64,000 nt of DNA from HXMU1420-13 sp965229525 (GCA_965229525.1 OZ245886.1:2356001-2420000), one strand, 5' to 3'; shown: positions 18,183 to 28,654, numbered from the stretch's first letter. Notes: a model not told the origin generated them from the sequence alone. Numbers and translations are program-made.

Positions 18183-18896
18183 ATGTTCTTCAGAAAATTT
18201 AATCCAAGAAAAGAGACCATTCAAGTAAAAGGTTATAAGGTTGAAGTAACCTATAAACCAATCAAGAATCTTTACCTGAGAGTATCGAGAAGAACAGGTG
18301 AAATTCGAGTATCAGCACCATATCGTATTTCAAAAATTGAAGTCCAGAATTTTATTCGTTCACGATCTAAATGGATAGATAAACATTTAAGAAAGCCTGG
18401 GATCCAAAGTCCGAAAATTACTTATAAGGAAGGAGAATTGATTTCATTTTTAGGCTCTAAATTACCTTTAGAGATTGATTATGTAAATAAAAACATATAC
18501 GCATATTTACATAATAATGGTATTGTACTAAAAATAAAGGCATCCTATGATGTAGAAAAGAAGGAAAAGGTTTTGGATTTGTTGTACCGAAAAGTACTGA
18601 TAGAAGAAGTCGAGAAGATGGTAAGAAAATGGGAGCCGATCATGCATGTGGAAGTGAATCAAATCGGTATCAAAAAAATGAAAACCAGATGGGGTACTTG
18701 TAATATAAAGGCTCAAAGAATTTGGTTGAATCTACATCTTGCTAAAGAGAGACCCGAAGTCATAGAAATGGTAGTGGTCCACGAAATGGTTCATTTATTA
18801 GAACGACTTCACAACAAACGGTTCTATGCATTGATGGATAAATATCTGCCCAATTGGAAGGAATTATCTTTAGAACTAGATGGTAGTGTGTGTTAA
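18183..18896 (+). CDS. YgjP-like (DUF45) metal-dependent hydrolase
   Basis: This 237-residue cytosolic protein matches the YgjP/SprT-like zincin family. Its zinc site is His200-Glu201-x-x-His204 with the third ligand His210 (VVHEMVHLLERLHNKRF). The conserved MKTRWGTCN motif (about 168-175) and the N-terminal YLRVSRRTGEIRVSAP strand block are present, and the length is normal for the family. Relatives are adaptor-like or ubiquitin-metalloprotease-like proteins whose substrates are mostly unknown. It converges with uup, with two bases between the stop codons. Confidence 0.88.
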   Translation: MFFRKFNPRKETIQVKGYKVEVTYKPIKNLYLRVSRRTGEIRVSAPYRISKIEVQNFIRSRSKWIDKHLRKPGIQSPKITYKEGELISFLGSKLPLEIDYVNKNIYAYLHNNGIVLKIKASYDVEKKEKVLDLLYRKVLIEEVEKMVRKWEPIMHVEVNQIGIKKMKTRWGTCNIKAQRIWLNLHLAKERPEVIEMVVVHEMVHLLERLHNKRFYALMDKYLPNWKELSLELDGSVC

Positions 18897-18898
18897 GA

Positions 18899-20788
18899 TT
18901 AAGCTCGTTCTGAAAGCTCTAACCACAGCAATTCTTTTTCCTCGATCTCATCTTTAATGGTTCCAAATTCCAAGGATAATTCATTCAATTTTTCGTAGTC
19001 GGTGATCCCTGAATTCATTTCGTTCTCGATGGCTTGTTTCTTTTCTTCAAGCAGCTCGATTTCTTGTTCCAGCCTCTTGGACTGCTTCCGCTCAGAATAG
19101 CTGAGTTTATTATTCGAGGTTTCAGATTGTTGTTTAGGAGCAGATGTTTTTTTGTTCTTTGATACAGTTACTCGCTGTTTTTCTAGTTCTTCCTGAAGTT
19201 TTAGACTTTTATACTCATCATAGTTACCATTGAAATCCTTTATTATCCCATCACCTTCAAATACAAAATAATGCTCAACCAAATTATCCATAAAGTATCG
19301 ATCATGGGATACAATAATCAGGCATCCACCAAAGTCAGCAAGGAAGGATTCTAGTTTTTCTAGGGTGATAAGATCCAGATCATTCGTTGGCTCATCGAGA
19401 ATCAAAAAATTCGGGTTTTTGATCAGTACCATCATTAACCCTAACCGTCGCTTTTCCCCACCACTCAATTTTGCAACTGGAGTGTACTGCATCTTAGAGT
19501 CGAACATGAAATGTTCTAAAAACTGTGATACGGAAATAGTATCGCCGTTTGCTAATTGGATCACTTCGGCTACTTCTTTGATGACATCAATAACGCGATC
19601 ATTTTCTTTGAAATGATGACCTGTTTGTTGATAGTGTCCATATACAATGGTTTGGCCAGTTAGTACATGGCCGGCGTCCGGTTGTACATCTCCCGTGATA
19701 ATTTTCAGGAAGGTACTCTTTCCTACGCCATTCTTACCGATGATTCCAATCTTCTCGCCTTTGTTAAAGCTGTAATTGAAAGAATCCAGAATTTTAACCT
19801 CAGAATAGCTTTTTGAAACATTTTTGAGTTCAAGAACCTGTCCGCCTATTCGGGAGTAACCAACTTCCAGCTTTATCTCTTTTTTGATCTTACCCGAATT
19901 AGCTTTTTTCTCGGTTTCGTAGTAGGCATCCAGTCTTGATTTCGACTTTGTAGTTCTTGCTTTCGGTTGCCTGCGAACCCATTCTAATTCTTTCTTTGCC
20001 AATTTACCAGCTTTAGCAATTTCCGTGGCATAAACGGCTTCCCGTTCTTCTTTCTTTTGAAGGAAGTATTCATAATTGCCTTTATGATGAAAGAGTTCTC
20101 CATCTTCAATTTCAATGATGTGATTGCAGACACGATCCAGGAAATATCGATCATGAGTTACCATCAACAAGGTCATGGTGCTCTTGCTTAAATACTTCTC
20201 AAGCCACTCGATCATTTCAACATCCAAATGGTTAGTGGGCTCATCTAAGATCAAAAGATCGGGTTCATCCAATAGGGCAAATGCCAGAGCCACTCGTTTC
20301 CTTTGTCCACCCGACAATGATCTGATATGCTGATCTAAATCCCTGACATTTAACTCAGACAATATCTGTTGAAGTCGTAATTCATAATCCCATGCATTAT
20401 GGGCATCCATCTTGGTAAGAGCTGTATCGAAGGCTTTCTGTGTGTCTTCAGAATAATTTGCACTTTGCGCTTCTACAGCGATTTCATATTCCCGAACAAT
20501 ACGAACCATCTTATTATCACCATGCATGATATACTCATTAATGGTGAGTTCATCATCGAGCTGTGGTTCTTGTTCAAGCAGACTCACACGCAACCCATTT
20601 TTGGTCATTACTTCACCTTCATCGGGAGTTTCAAGACCTGCAAGAATCTTCAACAATGTCGTTTTACCGGTGCCATTTTGTGCGATAAGTGCCGATTTAT
20701 CCCCTTTCTGAATACCAAAAGTGATCCCTTCGAATAGCGTCTTTAAGCCATATTTCTTTGATAAATTTTCAACAGAAAGATACGTCAT
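18899..20788 (-). CDS. uup: ABC-F ATPase Uup
   Basis: The 629-residue protein has two ABC domains with Walker A motifs (AQNGTGKTT near residue 40 and GKNGVGKST near 350), signature motifs (LSGGQRKRVALA and LSGGEKRRLGLM), Walker B blocks with EPTNHLD/EPTNDLD, and the inter-domain linker typical of ABC-F proteins. It ends with an about 80-residue charged coiled coil (SYSERKQSKRLEQEIELLEE onwards), the DNA/ribosome-binding C-terminal domain that separates Uup from other ABC-F members. There are no membrane segments. Uup acts on ribosomes and in genome stability (transposon precise excision). Confidence 0.92.
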   Translation of the reverse strand: MTYLSVENLSKKYGLKTLFEGITFGIQKGDKSALIAQNGTGKTTLLKILAGLETPDEGEVMTKNGLRVSLLEQEPQLDDELTINEYIMHGDNKMVRIVREYEIAVEAQSANYSEDTQKAFDTALTKMDAHNAWDYELRLQQILSELNVRDLDQHIRSLSGGQRKRVALAFALLDEPDLLILDEPTNHLDVEMIEWLEKYLSKSTMTLLMVTHDRYFLDRVCNHIIEIEDGELFHHKGNYEYFLQKKEEREAVYATEIAKAGKLAKKELEWVRRQPKARTTKSKSRLDAYYETEKKANSGKIKKEIKLEVGYSRIGGQVLELKNVSKSYSEVKILDSFNYSFNKGEKIGIIGKNGVGKSTFLKIITGDVQPDAGHVLTGQTIVYGHYQQTGHHFKENDRVIDVIKEVAEVIQLANGDTISVSQFLEHFMFDSKMQYTPVAKLSGGEKRRLGLMMVLIKNPNFLILDEPTNDLDLITLEKLESFLADFGGCLIIVSHDRYFMDNLVEHYFVFEGDGIIKDFNGNYDEYKSLKLQEELEKQRVTVSKNKKTSAPKQQSETSNNKLSYSERKQSKRLEQEIELLEEKKQAIENEMNSGITDYEKLNELSLEFGTIKDEIEEKELLWLELSERA

Positions 20789-20968
20789 GTAATGGAGTAG
20801 TGATGAATTGTCGTGAATAAAGGTAAAGCATTATACCAAGTATTAGGAATCAATATGAACCATAAATGCAAAGGTAGCGAACTATTTAATGCAGTTGAAT
20901 TGATGCTGGGATGCAAACGAAGTAATTTCAACGCCACAAAATTAATACCTATATCAAAGAAAGCTTTA

Positions 20969-22207
20969 ATGGTTCAAATTAAGAAGGTGCAGGGTGTATA
21001 TGATTATTACATCAATGGAGAGAAATATGAAGTAAAAGGGGTTGGTCTGGATTCCACCCAGGGAGACGATTATGCATCCTTAAAAAAAGCAGGGGCAAAT
21101 ACGTTTAGGACCTGGCGTGCTGATAATGCAGCCTCTGAGCTTCAAGCGGCTAATGAGCATGGACTTATGGTTGCTTTGGGAATTGAATTAGGTCAGGAGC
21201 TTCATGGATTTGATTATGCGGATAAAACCGCTGTAAAAGTACAATTTGAAAAGGTAAAAGAGATCGTCCACAGCTATAAAGATCAACCGAATTTGCTTTG
21301 CTGGGTGGTGGGTAATGAATTGAACTTGTTGTTGGATGAACATGAAAAAATGCTGGACATCGATACGAAAGCATGGGAAGCGGTAGCCGATATTGTTGAC
21401 TTTATCCATGAAGTAGATCCCTTTCATCCTGTTACAACCACTTTGGCAGGGTATGAAAAATCGCATATTCAAACGCTCCTTAAATTTGTCCCGAATCTGG
21501 ACTTTTTGAGTCTGCAGGTGTATGGTGAGCTTGAAAAAGTGCATAAAAGGATGCACGATCTTAACATAGACAAACCCTTTATGTTAACTGAATACGGTCC
21601 CACCGGACATTGGGAAGTACCCCGAACTAGTTGGGATAGGGAGATCGAAGAAGCCAGTGCTCCTAAAGCAAGAGCCATGATGAAACGTATACATACACTC
21701 TTTGATCAGGAAAAAAGTAACCTGCTCTTGGGTGGATTTTTATTTTTCTGGGGACAAAAACAAGAACGAACTCCCACATGGTATGGTGTGTTCAATAAGA
21801 CTGGAGATTCTGATGCCCGACTAGACGAATTGACTAATTATTGGACTGGTTCTTATCCCGAAAATCGAGCACCTTTGGTGGAATCAATAACCATCAACAA
21901 CGGGCTGGCAGCAGAAAGCAGAATGCTTGAACCTTCTTCCAAAAATGTGGCACAAGTTGATTATATGGAACCGGATGGAGACGATGTGACTATTGAGTGG
22001 AAGATGCTCGAAGAAGTAAAGGTTAAAAGTCATGGCGGCGCTTTTGAAAAAGAACCGGATGAGGTTTCATTTACAACCCTTAATCAAAAGGACAATACCA
22101 TCTCATTCTTGGCACCAGAACAATCCGGAGAATATCGGTTATTTGCATACGTGTATGATGGAAAAGGAAAAGTTGGGAATGCGAATTTTCCATTTTTGGT
22201 GAATTAG
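20969..22207 (+). CDS. Glycoside hydrolase-like TIM-barrel protein (GH2/GH5 clan A type)
   Basis: From the ATG at 20969 the protein has 412 residues. An (alpha/beta)8 domain is suggested by the ANTFRTW, LLCWVVGNELN (acid/base Glu after Asn, as in clan GH-A) and MLTEYGPTGHWEV (candidate nucleophile Glu) motifs. The C-terminal 100 residues look like an immunoglobulin-type beta domain (GEYRLFAYVYDGKGKVGNANF). No signal peptide is present. The frame stays open upstream to a GTG at 20813, which would add 52 residues (MNKGKALYQV...); that extension does not resemble the family, so I prefer the ATG. Substrate is unknown. Confidence 0.72.
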   Translation: MVQIKKVQGVYDYYINGEKYEVKGVGLDSTQGDDYASLKKAGANTFRTWRADNAASELQAANEHGLMVALGIELGQELHGFDYADKTAVKVQFEKVKEIVHSYKDQPNLLCWVVGNELNLLLDEHEKMLDIDTKAWEAVADIVDFIHEVDPFHPVTTTLAGYEKSHIQTLLKFVPNLDFLSLQVYGELEKVHKRMHDLNIDKPFMLTEYGPTGHWEVPRTSWDREIEEASAPKARAMMKRIHTLFDQEKSNLLLGGFLFFWGQKQERTPTWYGVFNKTGDSDARLDELTNYWTGSYPENRAPLVESITINNGLAAESRMLEPSSKNVAQVDYMEPDGDDVTIEWKMLEEVKVKSHGGAFEKEPDEVSFTTLNQKDNTISFLAPEQSGEYRLFAYVYDGKGKVGNANFPFLVN

Positions 22208-22219
22208 TATACTTAGATA

Positions 22220-24214
22220 TTAGTTAGATTGAGCTTCTAGTAAACGTTTCTGCGTTCGATTTGCATTTCGTTTTTCAGTTAAACGATTGAAATACTCAAT
22301 GAAATCAATATCAAACCCAACACCCCAATATGTGGGCGCTTTTGCAAATGATACATTACTTAATAAAGGCTTACCATAAGTAATATTCATGTTCAGATTG
22401 TTATAAAAGGTTAGTCCGAGTCCAGCACCAACAACTGGACTGTTAAAGTCTGAGGTGGTCCCTGTATTAACCAGATTGTAAAGTATTCCAGAACCGTATA
22501 GTAAGAGATGGATGTCACTCACAATGGGTTCTTTAGGAGGAGCTAATCTTCTGTATTTTTTTCCCGCATAGCTAAAAACATCACCTTCAGAAAATGAGTT
22601 GAAATATTTCCAATCTCTCAATTTTAGTTTTAATCCAATTTTTTCACCTACAAATGAATAATTAGATAAACTTGTAGTATCAGAAGTAGCTAATGGATCG
22701 GTAAAAGAGATTGTGCTTGCTCCAACATTAAAATAAAATTCAATGGGGCGCGCTCTATTATACGGTATGCTTCTAAACTCATATAGGAAGCCTTCCACAT
22801 CAAGATTGATGTAGGTTTCTTCTTGTCTTTCGGTAAAACTTACGTAGCTCTTAACAAAGGAAATTATCTTATTGATTGAGTTCTGCATTGCAGCATCGTT
22901 AAAGATGTCTCCGGCATCCAACATTTGATTTAAAAACAGGCTGTAGGTTTCTGCCTCATCAAAATTCCAAAGATGTATTAGCATTAACAAAAAAGGTGAC
23001 TCCAAATCCATCGACGATATATCACCTTCAAAACTGTTTAAATGATCCAAACCCGTTCTGTATAACACACTTTCAATCGCATCATTGATTTGAAGTAATG
23101 CAGGCGAATAGATAATCAACTTTTCAATAATTGGTCGAATATCATTTTCATATATACGTAACTGAGTGTCAATATTTTCAGTGGAAATAGATTTCAAGCC
23201 CTGTACAAATCGAAAAAGTTGGGTTAGTTCATTTTCTGAAACAGGGATTTCCAATCCAATGCTGTTTTCCAGAGTACCTGCTAGTAATTCAATGATATCT
23301 TCATACTCTAAAACAGGTAACGCACTATCGACAAGATCAGTAAAAATCTCTTCCAGGTTTTGATTCTCTCCATTAAACCCCTTGGTTATGGTGCTCTGCA
23401 AAAAACCTGCAATTTGTAGCAGCTGATCTAATGTTTGCGCCATATTATCGCGAACATCAACATAGGTTAATCCGCCAAATTCTTGTTCGCTACCCTCTTC
23501 AATCGATTTTAAATACAGATTTTTGTCTTTATACTTTGAAAAGGTATTCGAGCGCATTAAGCCATATTTGGCAAGTTCTTCGTTGTTGTAGACCACATCT
23601 GCGGCCATATCTAAGTATAAACTCAGGAATTGGTTTTCAATTTGCTGAGGGTTTTTAGTGATTTTATCTCTGCCATGATTTTCATCTAGTTTTTCGTCGT
23701 ATTGAATGGCCGTAAAATCTTGCATAGAAAGACGATCAGCGCTAAAGTATTTATATTCATTAAAAGAAGTATCAATGCTGGTACCATAGGTATTTGCAAT
23801 CAATCGTAGTTGCTCTCTGGCTGAATCGCCATCCTTAAGCGTGGACAAATAGTACTCTGCAAACCCTAAAACAAAGGCAAGATTAACCGTACTCTCCATC
23901 AAACTGTTAATGCGAACTTGTTGATCCATCGGGCTTAACATCAAGTTTATAGTATTGTCTATGTAGCCATACATCAAACTATTATCTACATTGATATTAT
24001 TTAAAAGCATATTCTGAACTAATCGAGCTTGTACTTCTTTCTGTTTCTCTGCAATAATTTCTGCGATTAGTGCTGCGTCTAATTCACCGCGTTCAAAAGA
24101 AAGTCCGCTTAAACCAACTTGTAGTGTAGGAGCGGTGTGCTCACTCTGGCTAAAACCTTGTATAGGATAAAGAATTAGCATTAGTAGAAGCGTAAGTAAC
24201 CCAGGATACTTCAT
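22220..24214 (-). CDS. Exported protein of unknown function with possible outer-membrane C-terminus
   Basis: I do not recognise this 664-residue protein. Counting from the ATG at 24214 it begins with a clear signal peptide (MKYPGLLTLLLMLILYPIQGFSQ); an upstream in-frame start at 24316 would place 34 non-signal residues in front of it, so I reject that start. Residues up to about 480 are predominantly helical and acidic (repeated patterns of the LMESTVNLAFVLGFAEYYL kind). The last 150 residues alternate in a beta-strand manner (FNSPVVGAGLGLTFYNNLNMNITYGKP) and could form part of a beta-barrel. It stands alone, converging with the glycoside-hydrolase-like gene and divergent from ettA. Confidence 0.75.
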   Translation of the reverse strand: MKYPGLLTLLLMLILYPIQGFSQSEHTAPTLQVGLSGLSFERGELDAALIAEIIAEKQKEVQARLVQNMLLNNINVDNSLMYGYIDNTINLMLSPMDQQVRINSLMESTVNLAFVLGFAEYYLSTLKDGDSAREQLRLIANTYGTSIDTSFNEYKYFSADRLSMQDFTAIQYDEKLDENHGRDKITKNPQQIENQFLSLYLDMAADVVYNNEELAKYGLMRSNTFSKYKDKNLYLKSIEEGSEQEFGGLTYVDVRDNMAQTLDQLLQIAGFLQSTITKGFNGENQNLEEIFTDLVDSALPVLEYEDIIELLAGTLENSIGLEIPVSENELTQLFRFVQGLKSISTENIDTQLRIYENDIRPIIEKLIIYSPALLQINDAIESVLYRTGLDHLNSFEGDISSMDLESPFLLMLIHLWNFDEAETYSLFLNQMLDAGDIFNDAAMQNSINKIISFVKSYVSFTERQEETYINLDVEGFLYEFRSIPYNRARPIEFYFNVGASTISFTDPLATSDTTSLSNYSFVGEKIGLKLKLRDWKYFNSFSEGDVFSYAGKKYRRLAPPKEPIVSDIHLLLYGSGILYNLVNTGTTSDFNSPVVGAGLGLTFYNNLNMNITYGKPLLSNVSFAKAPTYWGVGFDIDFIEYFNRLTEKRNANRTQKRLLEAQSN

Positions 24215-24439
24215 TCTTATAGGATAGTGTGTTAGTAAATATATGTTATACAAGATGATATGTTTTTTTATCAAAGGAACCACATATTCATGTACTTTTA
24301 TAAGGTAGCTATGCAAACGGCTAATATTTTTTTGGGAGACTTCAATTTTTAATAATTGTGAGATCTATTTAGAATCTGATAATTCAATCTTCTCTCCGTA
24401 CATTTAGCTCCCAAATATTTGAATTAAATCAATAATCCA

Positions 24440-26110
24440 TTGAGCGATCAAAAAATTATCTTCTCCATGGTTGGAGTAAGCAAGGTTCACAAACCAAACA
24501 AGACAGTTCTAAAAAATATTTATTTATCCTTTTTTTATGGAGCCAAAATTGGGGTACTTGGTTTAAACGGAGCGGGAAAATCTACCTTACTTCGAATTAT
24601 TGCCGGTGAAGACAAAGATTATCTGGGAGATATTAGTGTTCAAAAGGGAATAACTTTTGGATATTTACCACAAGAGCCGCATCTGGATCCCGAAAAAACA
24701 GTGAAAGAAATTGTAGAAGAAGGGGTACAGGAAACAGTTGATTTACTGAAAGCCTATGAGGATATAAACGCACAATTTGCCGATCCGGATGCCGATTTTG
24801 AAGCTTTGATCGAGAAACAGGCCAAACTTCAGGAAAAGATTGATCATCTCGATGCATGGGATTTAGACAGCAAATTGGATCAGGCTATGGATGCACTTAG
24901 ATGCCCCGATGGAGATACACCTGTTTCGGTTCTCTCTGGTGGGGAAGCTCGCCGGGTTGCACTATGTAGATTGCTCCTTAAAAAACCGGATGTTTTATTG
25001 CTTGACGAACCTACAAATCATTTGGATGCTGAATCTGTTGGGTGGCTTGAGCAGCATTTGGCACGTTATGAAGGAACTGTAATCGCGGTCACTCACGATC
25101 GTTATTTTCTAGATAATGTGGCTGGCTGGATTCTAGAATTAGATCGAGGAGAGGGAATTCCATTCAAAGGAAATTATACTTCCTGGTTAGAACAGAAATC
25201 TGAAAGATTAAAACAGGAAGAGAAGCAAGAATCGAATCGTCAAAAAACTCTACAGCAGGAATTAGAATGGATTCGACAAAATCCAAAAGGGAGAAGAGCG
25301 AAGAGCAAGGCTAGAATTAATGCATATGAAGAACTTTTATCGCAAGAAAATGAGAAGCGAAATGAGGAAATGCAGATTTTCATTCCAGCAGGTCCCAGAC
25401 TTGGAAACAAGGTGATTAATGCCGATCACATTGCGAAAGGATATGATGATCGACTTCTTGTAGAAGACATGAACTTTATGCTGCCACCTGGTGGAATTGT
25501 AGGAGTGATTGGTGCCAACGGTGCAGGTAAAACCACACTATTCAAAATGATAATTGGCGAGGAAACTCCTGATAAAGGTAACATGGAAATTGGTGATACA
25601 GTCCAACTTGGATACATCGATCAAAAGCGCCCTCTTGATCCAAACAAAACAATCTGGGAAGAAATATCGGGTGGGCATGATATTCTTCAATTGGGTAACC
25701 GAGAAGTGAATTCACGGGCGTATGTATCTAGATTTAATTTTGGAGGGTCTGATCAACAGAAAAAAACATCTCAACTATCAGGGGGAGAGAGAAACAGGGT
25801 GCATCTTGCTAAAATGTTGAAAGAAGGTGCAAACGTTATACTTTTGGATGAGCCCACCAACGACCTGGATGTTAACACGCTTCGTGCACTAGAAGAAGCA
25901 CTACTAAATTTTGCAGGATGTGTGGTAGTGATCTCTCACGACAGATGGTTCCTTGATCGAGTTGCCACTCATATTTTAGCTTTCGAGGGAAACAGTCAGG
26001 CTTATTGGTTTGAAGGAAATTATCAGGAATATGAAGAAAATCGAAAAGAGCGTCTTGGGATAACTGATGATCAACCTCATCGTATCCACTACAAAAAATT
26101 AATGCGCTAA
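24440..26110 (+). CDS. ettA: Energy-dependent translational throttle EttA (ABC-F)
   Basis: The 556-residue protein has two ABC domains without membrane segments: Walker A GLNGAGKST (about 39) and GANGAGKTT (about 356), signature LSGGEARRVAL and LSGGERNRVHL, EPTNHLD and EPTNDLD. The long linker and length fit EttA, which binds the ribosomal E site and gates elongation according to the ATP/ADP ratio. The start is a TTG at 24440, giving MSDQKIIFSMVGVSK, which matches the family's N-terminus; the first in-frame ATG would remove conserved residues. The second ABC-F gene of the window is uup at 18899-20788. Confidence 0.92.
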   Translation: MSDQKIIFSMVGVSKVHKPNKTVLKNIYLSFFYGAKIGVLGLNGAGKSTLLRIIAGEDKDYLGDISVQKGITFGYLPQEPHLDPEKTVKEIVEEGVQETVDLLKAYEDINAQFADPDADFEALIEKQAKLQEKIDHLDAWDLDSKLDQAMDALRCPDGDTPVSVLSGGEARRVALCRLLLKKPDVLLLDEPTNHLDAESVGWLEQHLARYEGTVIAVTHDRYFLDNVAGWILELDRGEGIPFKGNYTSWLEQKSERLKQEEKQESNRQKTLQQELEWIRQNPKGRRAKSKARINAYEELLSQENEKRNEEMQIFIPAGPRLGNKVINADHIAKGYDDRLLVEDMNFMLPPGGIVGVIGANGAGKTTLFKMIIGEETPDKGNMEIGDTVQLGYIDQKRPLDPNKTIWEEISGGHDILQLGNREVNSRAYVSRFNFGGSDQQKKTSQLSGGERNRVHLAKMLKEGANVILLDEPTNDLDVNTLRALEEALLNFAGCVVVISHDRWFLDRVATHILAFEGNSQAYWFEGNYQEYEENRKERLGITDDQPHRIHYKKLMR

Positions 26111-26148
26111 AAACCGTCAATACTAAAAGTAATATCAGGTAGTTATTT

Positions 26149-26163
26149 CGATGTAAAACATCG
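26149..26163 (+). repeat. Short hairpin before the 26172 gene
   Basis: CGATGT, AAA, ACATCG form a perfect 6-bp inverted repeat directly in front of the GGGGT sequence that serves as ribosome site for the TTG start at 26172. It may be a regulator site or only chance. Confidence 0.4.
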
Positions 26164-26171
26164 GGGTAACA

Positions 26172-26720
26172 TTGAAACGAGTTCTATTATTACTATTTAT
26201 TAGTGCATGTATAATTCAAGAAAGTAAGGCGCAAAAATTCGCCGATGAATTTCGGCCTAAACATCTAGGGTTTAATATTTCATCGCTTAGCGGTGTAGGT
26301 GTTTCCTATATCCATGATTTCACCTATTGGGATAATCTTAAAGCGGTAGCTTTCTTTTGTTATGAATCGATTGATGATGATAGGAATTCATTTTTTTGTA
26401 ACGAGGAAGAAGAAGCCAGATATAATTTAGGGCTGGAATATCAGCGAGATGTATTGGAAAATGATTTCTTGAGACTTCATCTCATCGTTGGGGGAAGTAT
26501 TACAAATGTTGCGTATAAGTTTACTGATTGTCACTCGTATTTATGTAATCAATTCAATCGAGGTATTGGTCTTGGGTTAGACGTTGAATTGATTCCCGGT
26601 ATGGCTCTTAATTTCCATAGAAGCTACCAATACACCACAACTTTTGGCGAGCGATCCATGATAGATCATGGATTTGGCTGGGGGATTGGTATTACGTTTC
26701 ACTTTGTACCCGAAGACTAG
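26172..26720 (+). CDS. Exported protein of unknown function, possible small beta-barrel
   Basis: The 182-residue protein has a signal peptide (MKRVLLLLFISACIIQESKAQ) followed by alternating strands ending in GFGWGIGITFHFVPED, where the aromatic/charged end resembles an outer-membrane barrel terminus. Four cysteines (FFCYE, FFCNE, TDCHSYLCN) could form disulfides. The start is TTG at 26172, with GGGGT five bases upstream. Its stop overlaps that of the convergent kinase gene by four bases (CTAG). No family recognised. Confidence 0.68.
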   Translation: MKRVLLLLFISACIIQESKAQKFADEFRPKHLGFNISSLSGVGVSYIHDFTYWDNLKAVAFFCYESIDDDRNSFFCNEEEEARYNLGLEYQRDVLENDFLRLHLIVGGSITNVAYKFTDCHSYLCNQFNRGIGLGLDVELIPGMALNFHRSYQYTTTFGERSMIDHGFGWGIGITFHFVPED

Positions 26721-28507
26721 GCCAGCTCAGGAGATTCGTCTTCGACTTCCATCATATTTTTAAATGTAAATGATAATGTGAACCCGTTATTAGAATCGAT
26801 TTTATATTTGGAATCAAGTTGCGTGAGAAGTGAGTCCATGATTTGGAATCCAAGTCCGGTTTTGAATGATTTGTCACTCATATTAAACCCAACACCATTA
26901 TCATAATACAATGCTTTTATTTGTTGCCCTTCTGCATGTATTGATAATTTGATTCCATTTTCCTCAGACTCTTCCGGAAAAGCATATTTAAGAGAATTTG
27001 TTACGAGTTCATTAACAAGAAGTCCCAATGGAATAGCTTGTGTGATATTCAATGACTCAAGGCCAATATCAAGTTCATGTTTTACTCCTTTGGTGCCGGT
27101 AAGCATGTTTGCTTTAATCGTTTGTATCAACTGGTCGTAATAAGCTTTTAAATCTACTTTACTGAATTCATCGGTTGAATAAAGCAATTCATGAACCATT
27201 GCGATTGACATTACCCGATTTTGGGCATCCAATAATTTGTTTTTCTCTTGATTTGAACTGGACTGATATACTTGAAGTTGAAGAAGGCTAACAACGATAG
27301 CCAGGTTGTTTTTAACTCTATGATGAATCTCCTGAAGAAGGGTTTTCTTTTCGTTTAATGATTCTTCTAAATGAATATTCTTTTGTTCTAACTCAGTTAG
27401 ATCTAATAAAGTGATCATAATTTCTTCAACATTTCCACGATCATCATAAATACAACCACTATTTATCTCAATAGTAATTTTCTCACCATCTTTGGTTTTT
27501 CTATTTGTAACAACACTCAATTGACCTTCTTCTTTAAGCGTAGTAATGTTCTTTTTGAAATCTTGATTGAATTCTCCAGTACTTAATGGTGTTTTTTTTC
27601 CAACAACTTCATCTTTTTTCCAACCCAAAATTCTTTCTGCTGCCGGGTTCCATAAATCTTGAACTATTCCTTTTTCATCTAACGTGTAAATAGGAATTGG
27701 TGAAGCATCAATTAACGATAGCAATCGCTTGTTTGCCTGCGAAAGCTTTTGTTCGGCTTTTACACGGTCATCTATATCAGTTGCAATGGCCGTCCAGGAA
27801 ATAGTTTCGTCAAATTCATTGAATTGAGGATACAGGACAATTTGAAACCATTTATATTCCCCACCATCTTTTCGAATTCGGCTAATCCTCTGTACTGGAT
27901 TCTTCATTTGGGATGCCATGTCCCATTCTCGTTCCAACACTCTGGCTTCTTCAATATCGAAATAATTAAGCCAATCCCAGTTTTCAAAGTCCAATTCCGT
28001 TTTACCAAAATAATTCTTGGCAACGTTATTCATAAAGATGGGCTTACCGGTTATATCATTCGACCAAACCATATGAGGCATGGTTTCAGCTAACAGTTTG
28101 TACTTCTCTTCTGTTGCAAGCACAAGTTCTTTGTTCTTATCTAGCTCTGTATAATCTAAAGCAAAGGTTAAGTTGTATTTCTTATTGTCTATAAGAATGG
28201 ATACAACTTCGATTTTACTAACTAAAGTCTTGCCTTTTTTACTTTTTACTCTCCAAATATGTTTTTCATGCTCTCCATGAGTTGAAAAATAATAATACTC
28301 TTTAAATGCTTTTAGTAACTGTTTAGGGCCTATTAATTTTGCAATGCTTTTACCAATTAACTCATTTTTGCTATATCCGGAAATTTCACAAAACGAGGCA
28401 TTAACATATTCGAATTTGAGCGAACTGCTAGTAATACAAATTGGTATGTTTTTACTTACGTAGAGAGGTCTCCCAATAGCTTTCTCTACAACGTGCTCAT
28501 CTAACAT
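26717..28507 (-). CDS. PAS-domain HisKA_2-type sensor histidine kinase
   Basis: This 596-residue soluble kinase has three PAS domains (about 17-120, 135-250, 262-375), a HisKA_2 dimerisation/phosphoacceptor region with His395/His396 in LQEIHHRVKNN, and a HATPase domain (NELVTNSLKYAF N-box; DNGVGF G-box). It has no membrane segment and no receiver domain, so it senses a cytoplasmic signal and must phosphorylate a separate partner. Its C-terminal half is clearly paralogous to the 1378-residue kinase at 44044-48180. No response regulator is adjacent. Confidence 0.9.
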   Translation of the reverse strand: MLDEHVVEKAIGRPLYVSKNIPICITSSSLKFEYVNASFCEISGYSKNELIGKSIAKLIGPKQLLKAFKEYYYFSTHGEHEKHIWRVKSKKGKTLVSKIEVVSILIDNKKYNLTFALDYTELDKNKELVLATEEKYKLLAETMPHMVWSNDITGKPIFMNNVAKNYFGKTELDFENWDWLNYFDIEEARVLEREWDMASQMKNPVQRISRIRKDGGEYKWFQIVLYPQFNEFDETISWTAIATDIDDRVKAEQKLSQANKRLLSLIDASPIPIYTLDEKGIVQDLWNPAAERILGWKKDEVVGKKTPLSTGEFNQDFKKNITTLKEEGQLSVVTNRKTKDGEKITIEINSGCIYDDRGNVEEIMITLLDLTELEQKNIHLEESLNEKKTLLQEIHHRVKNNLAIVVSLLQLQVYQSSSNQEKNKLLDAQNRVMSIAMVHELLYSTDEFSKVDLKAYYDQLIQTIKANMLTGTKGVKHELDIGLESLNITQAIPLGLLVNELVTNSLKYAFPEESEENGIKLSIHAEGQQIKALYYDNGVGFNMSDKSFKTGLGFQIMDSLLTQLDSKYKIDSNNGFTLSFTFKNMMEVEDESPELA

Positions 28508-28654
28508 GTAACTCCTTACCTAGACGCTGAACCTTCCATTTTCAGCAGTACCTAATTCGTTTAATATAGAAGATTTTATCTCATAATTTTACAGCAAACA
28601 TACATTTTTTTATCCACCTTCGACCATTAGGTACTAATCAAATATAAATTTACC

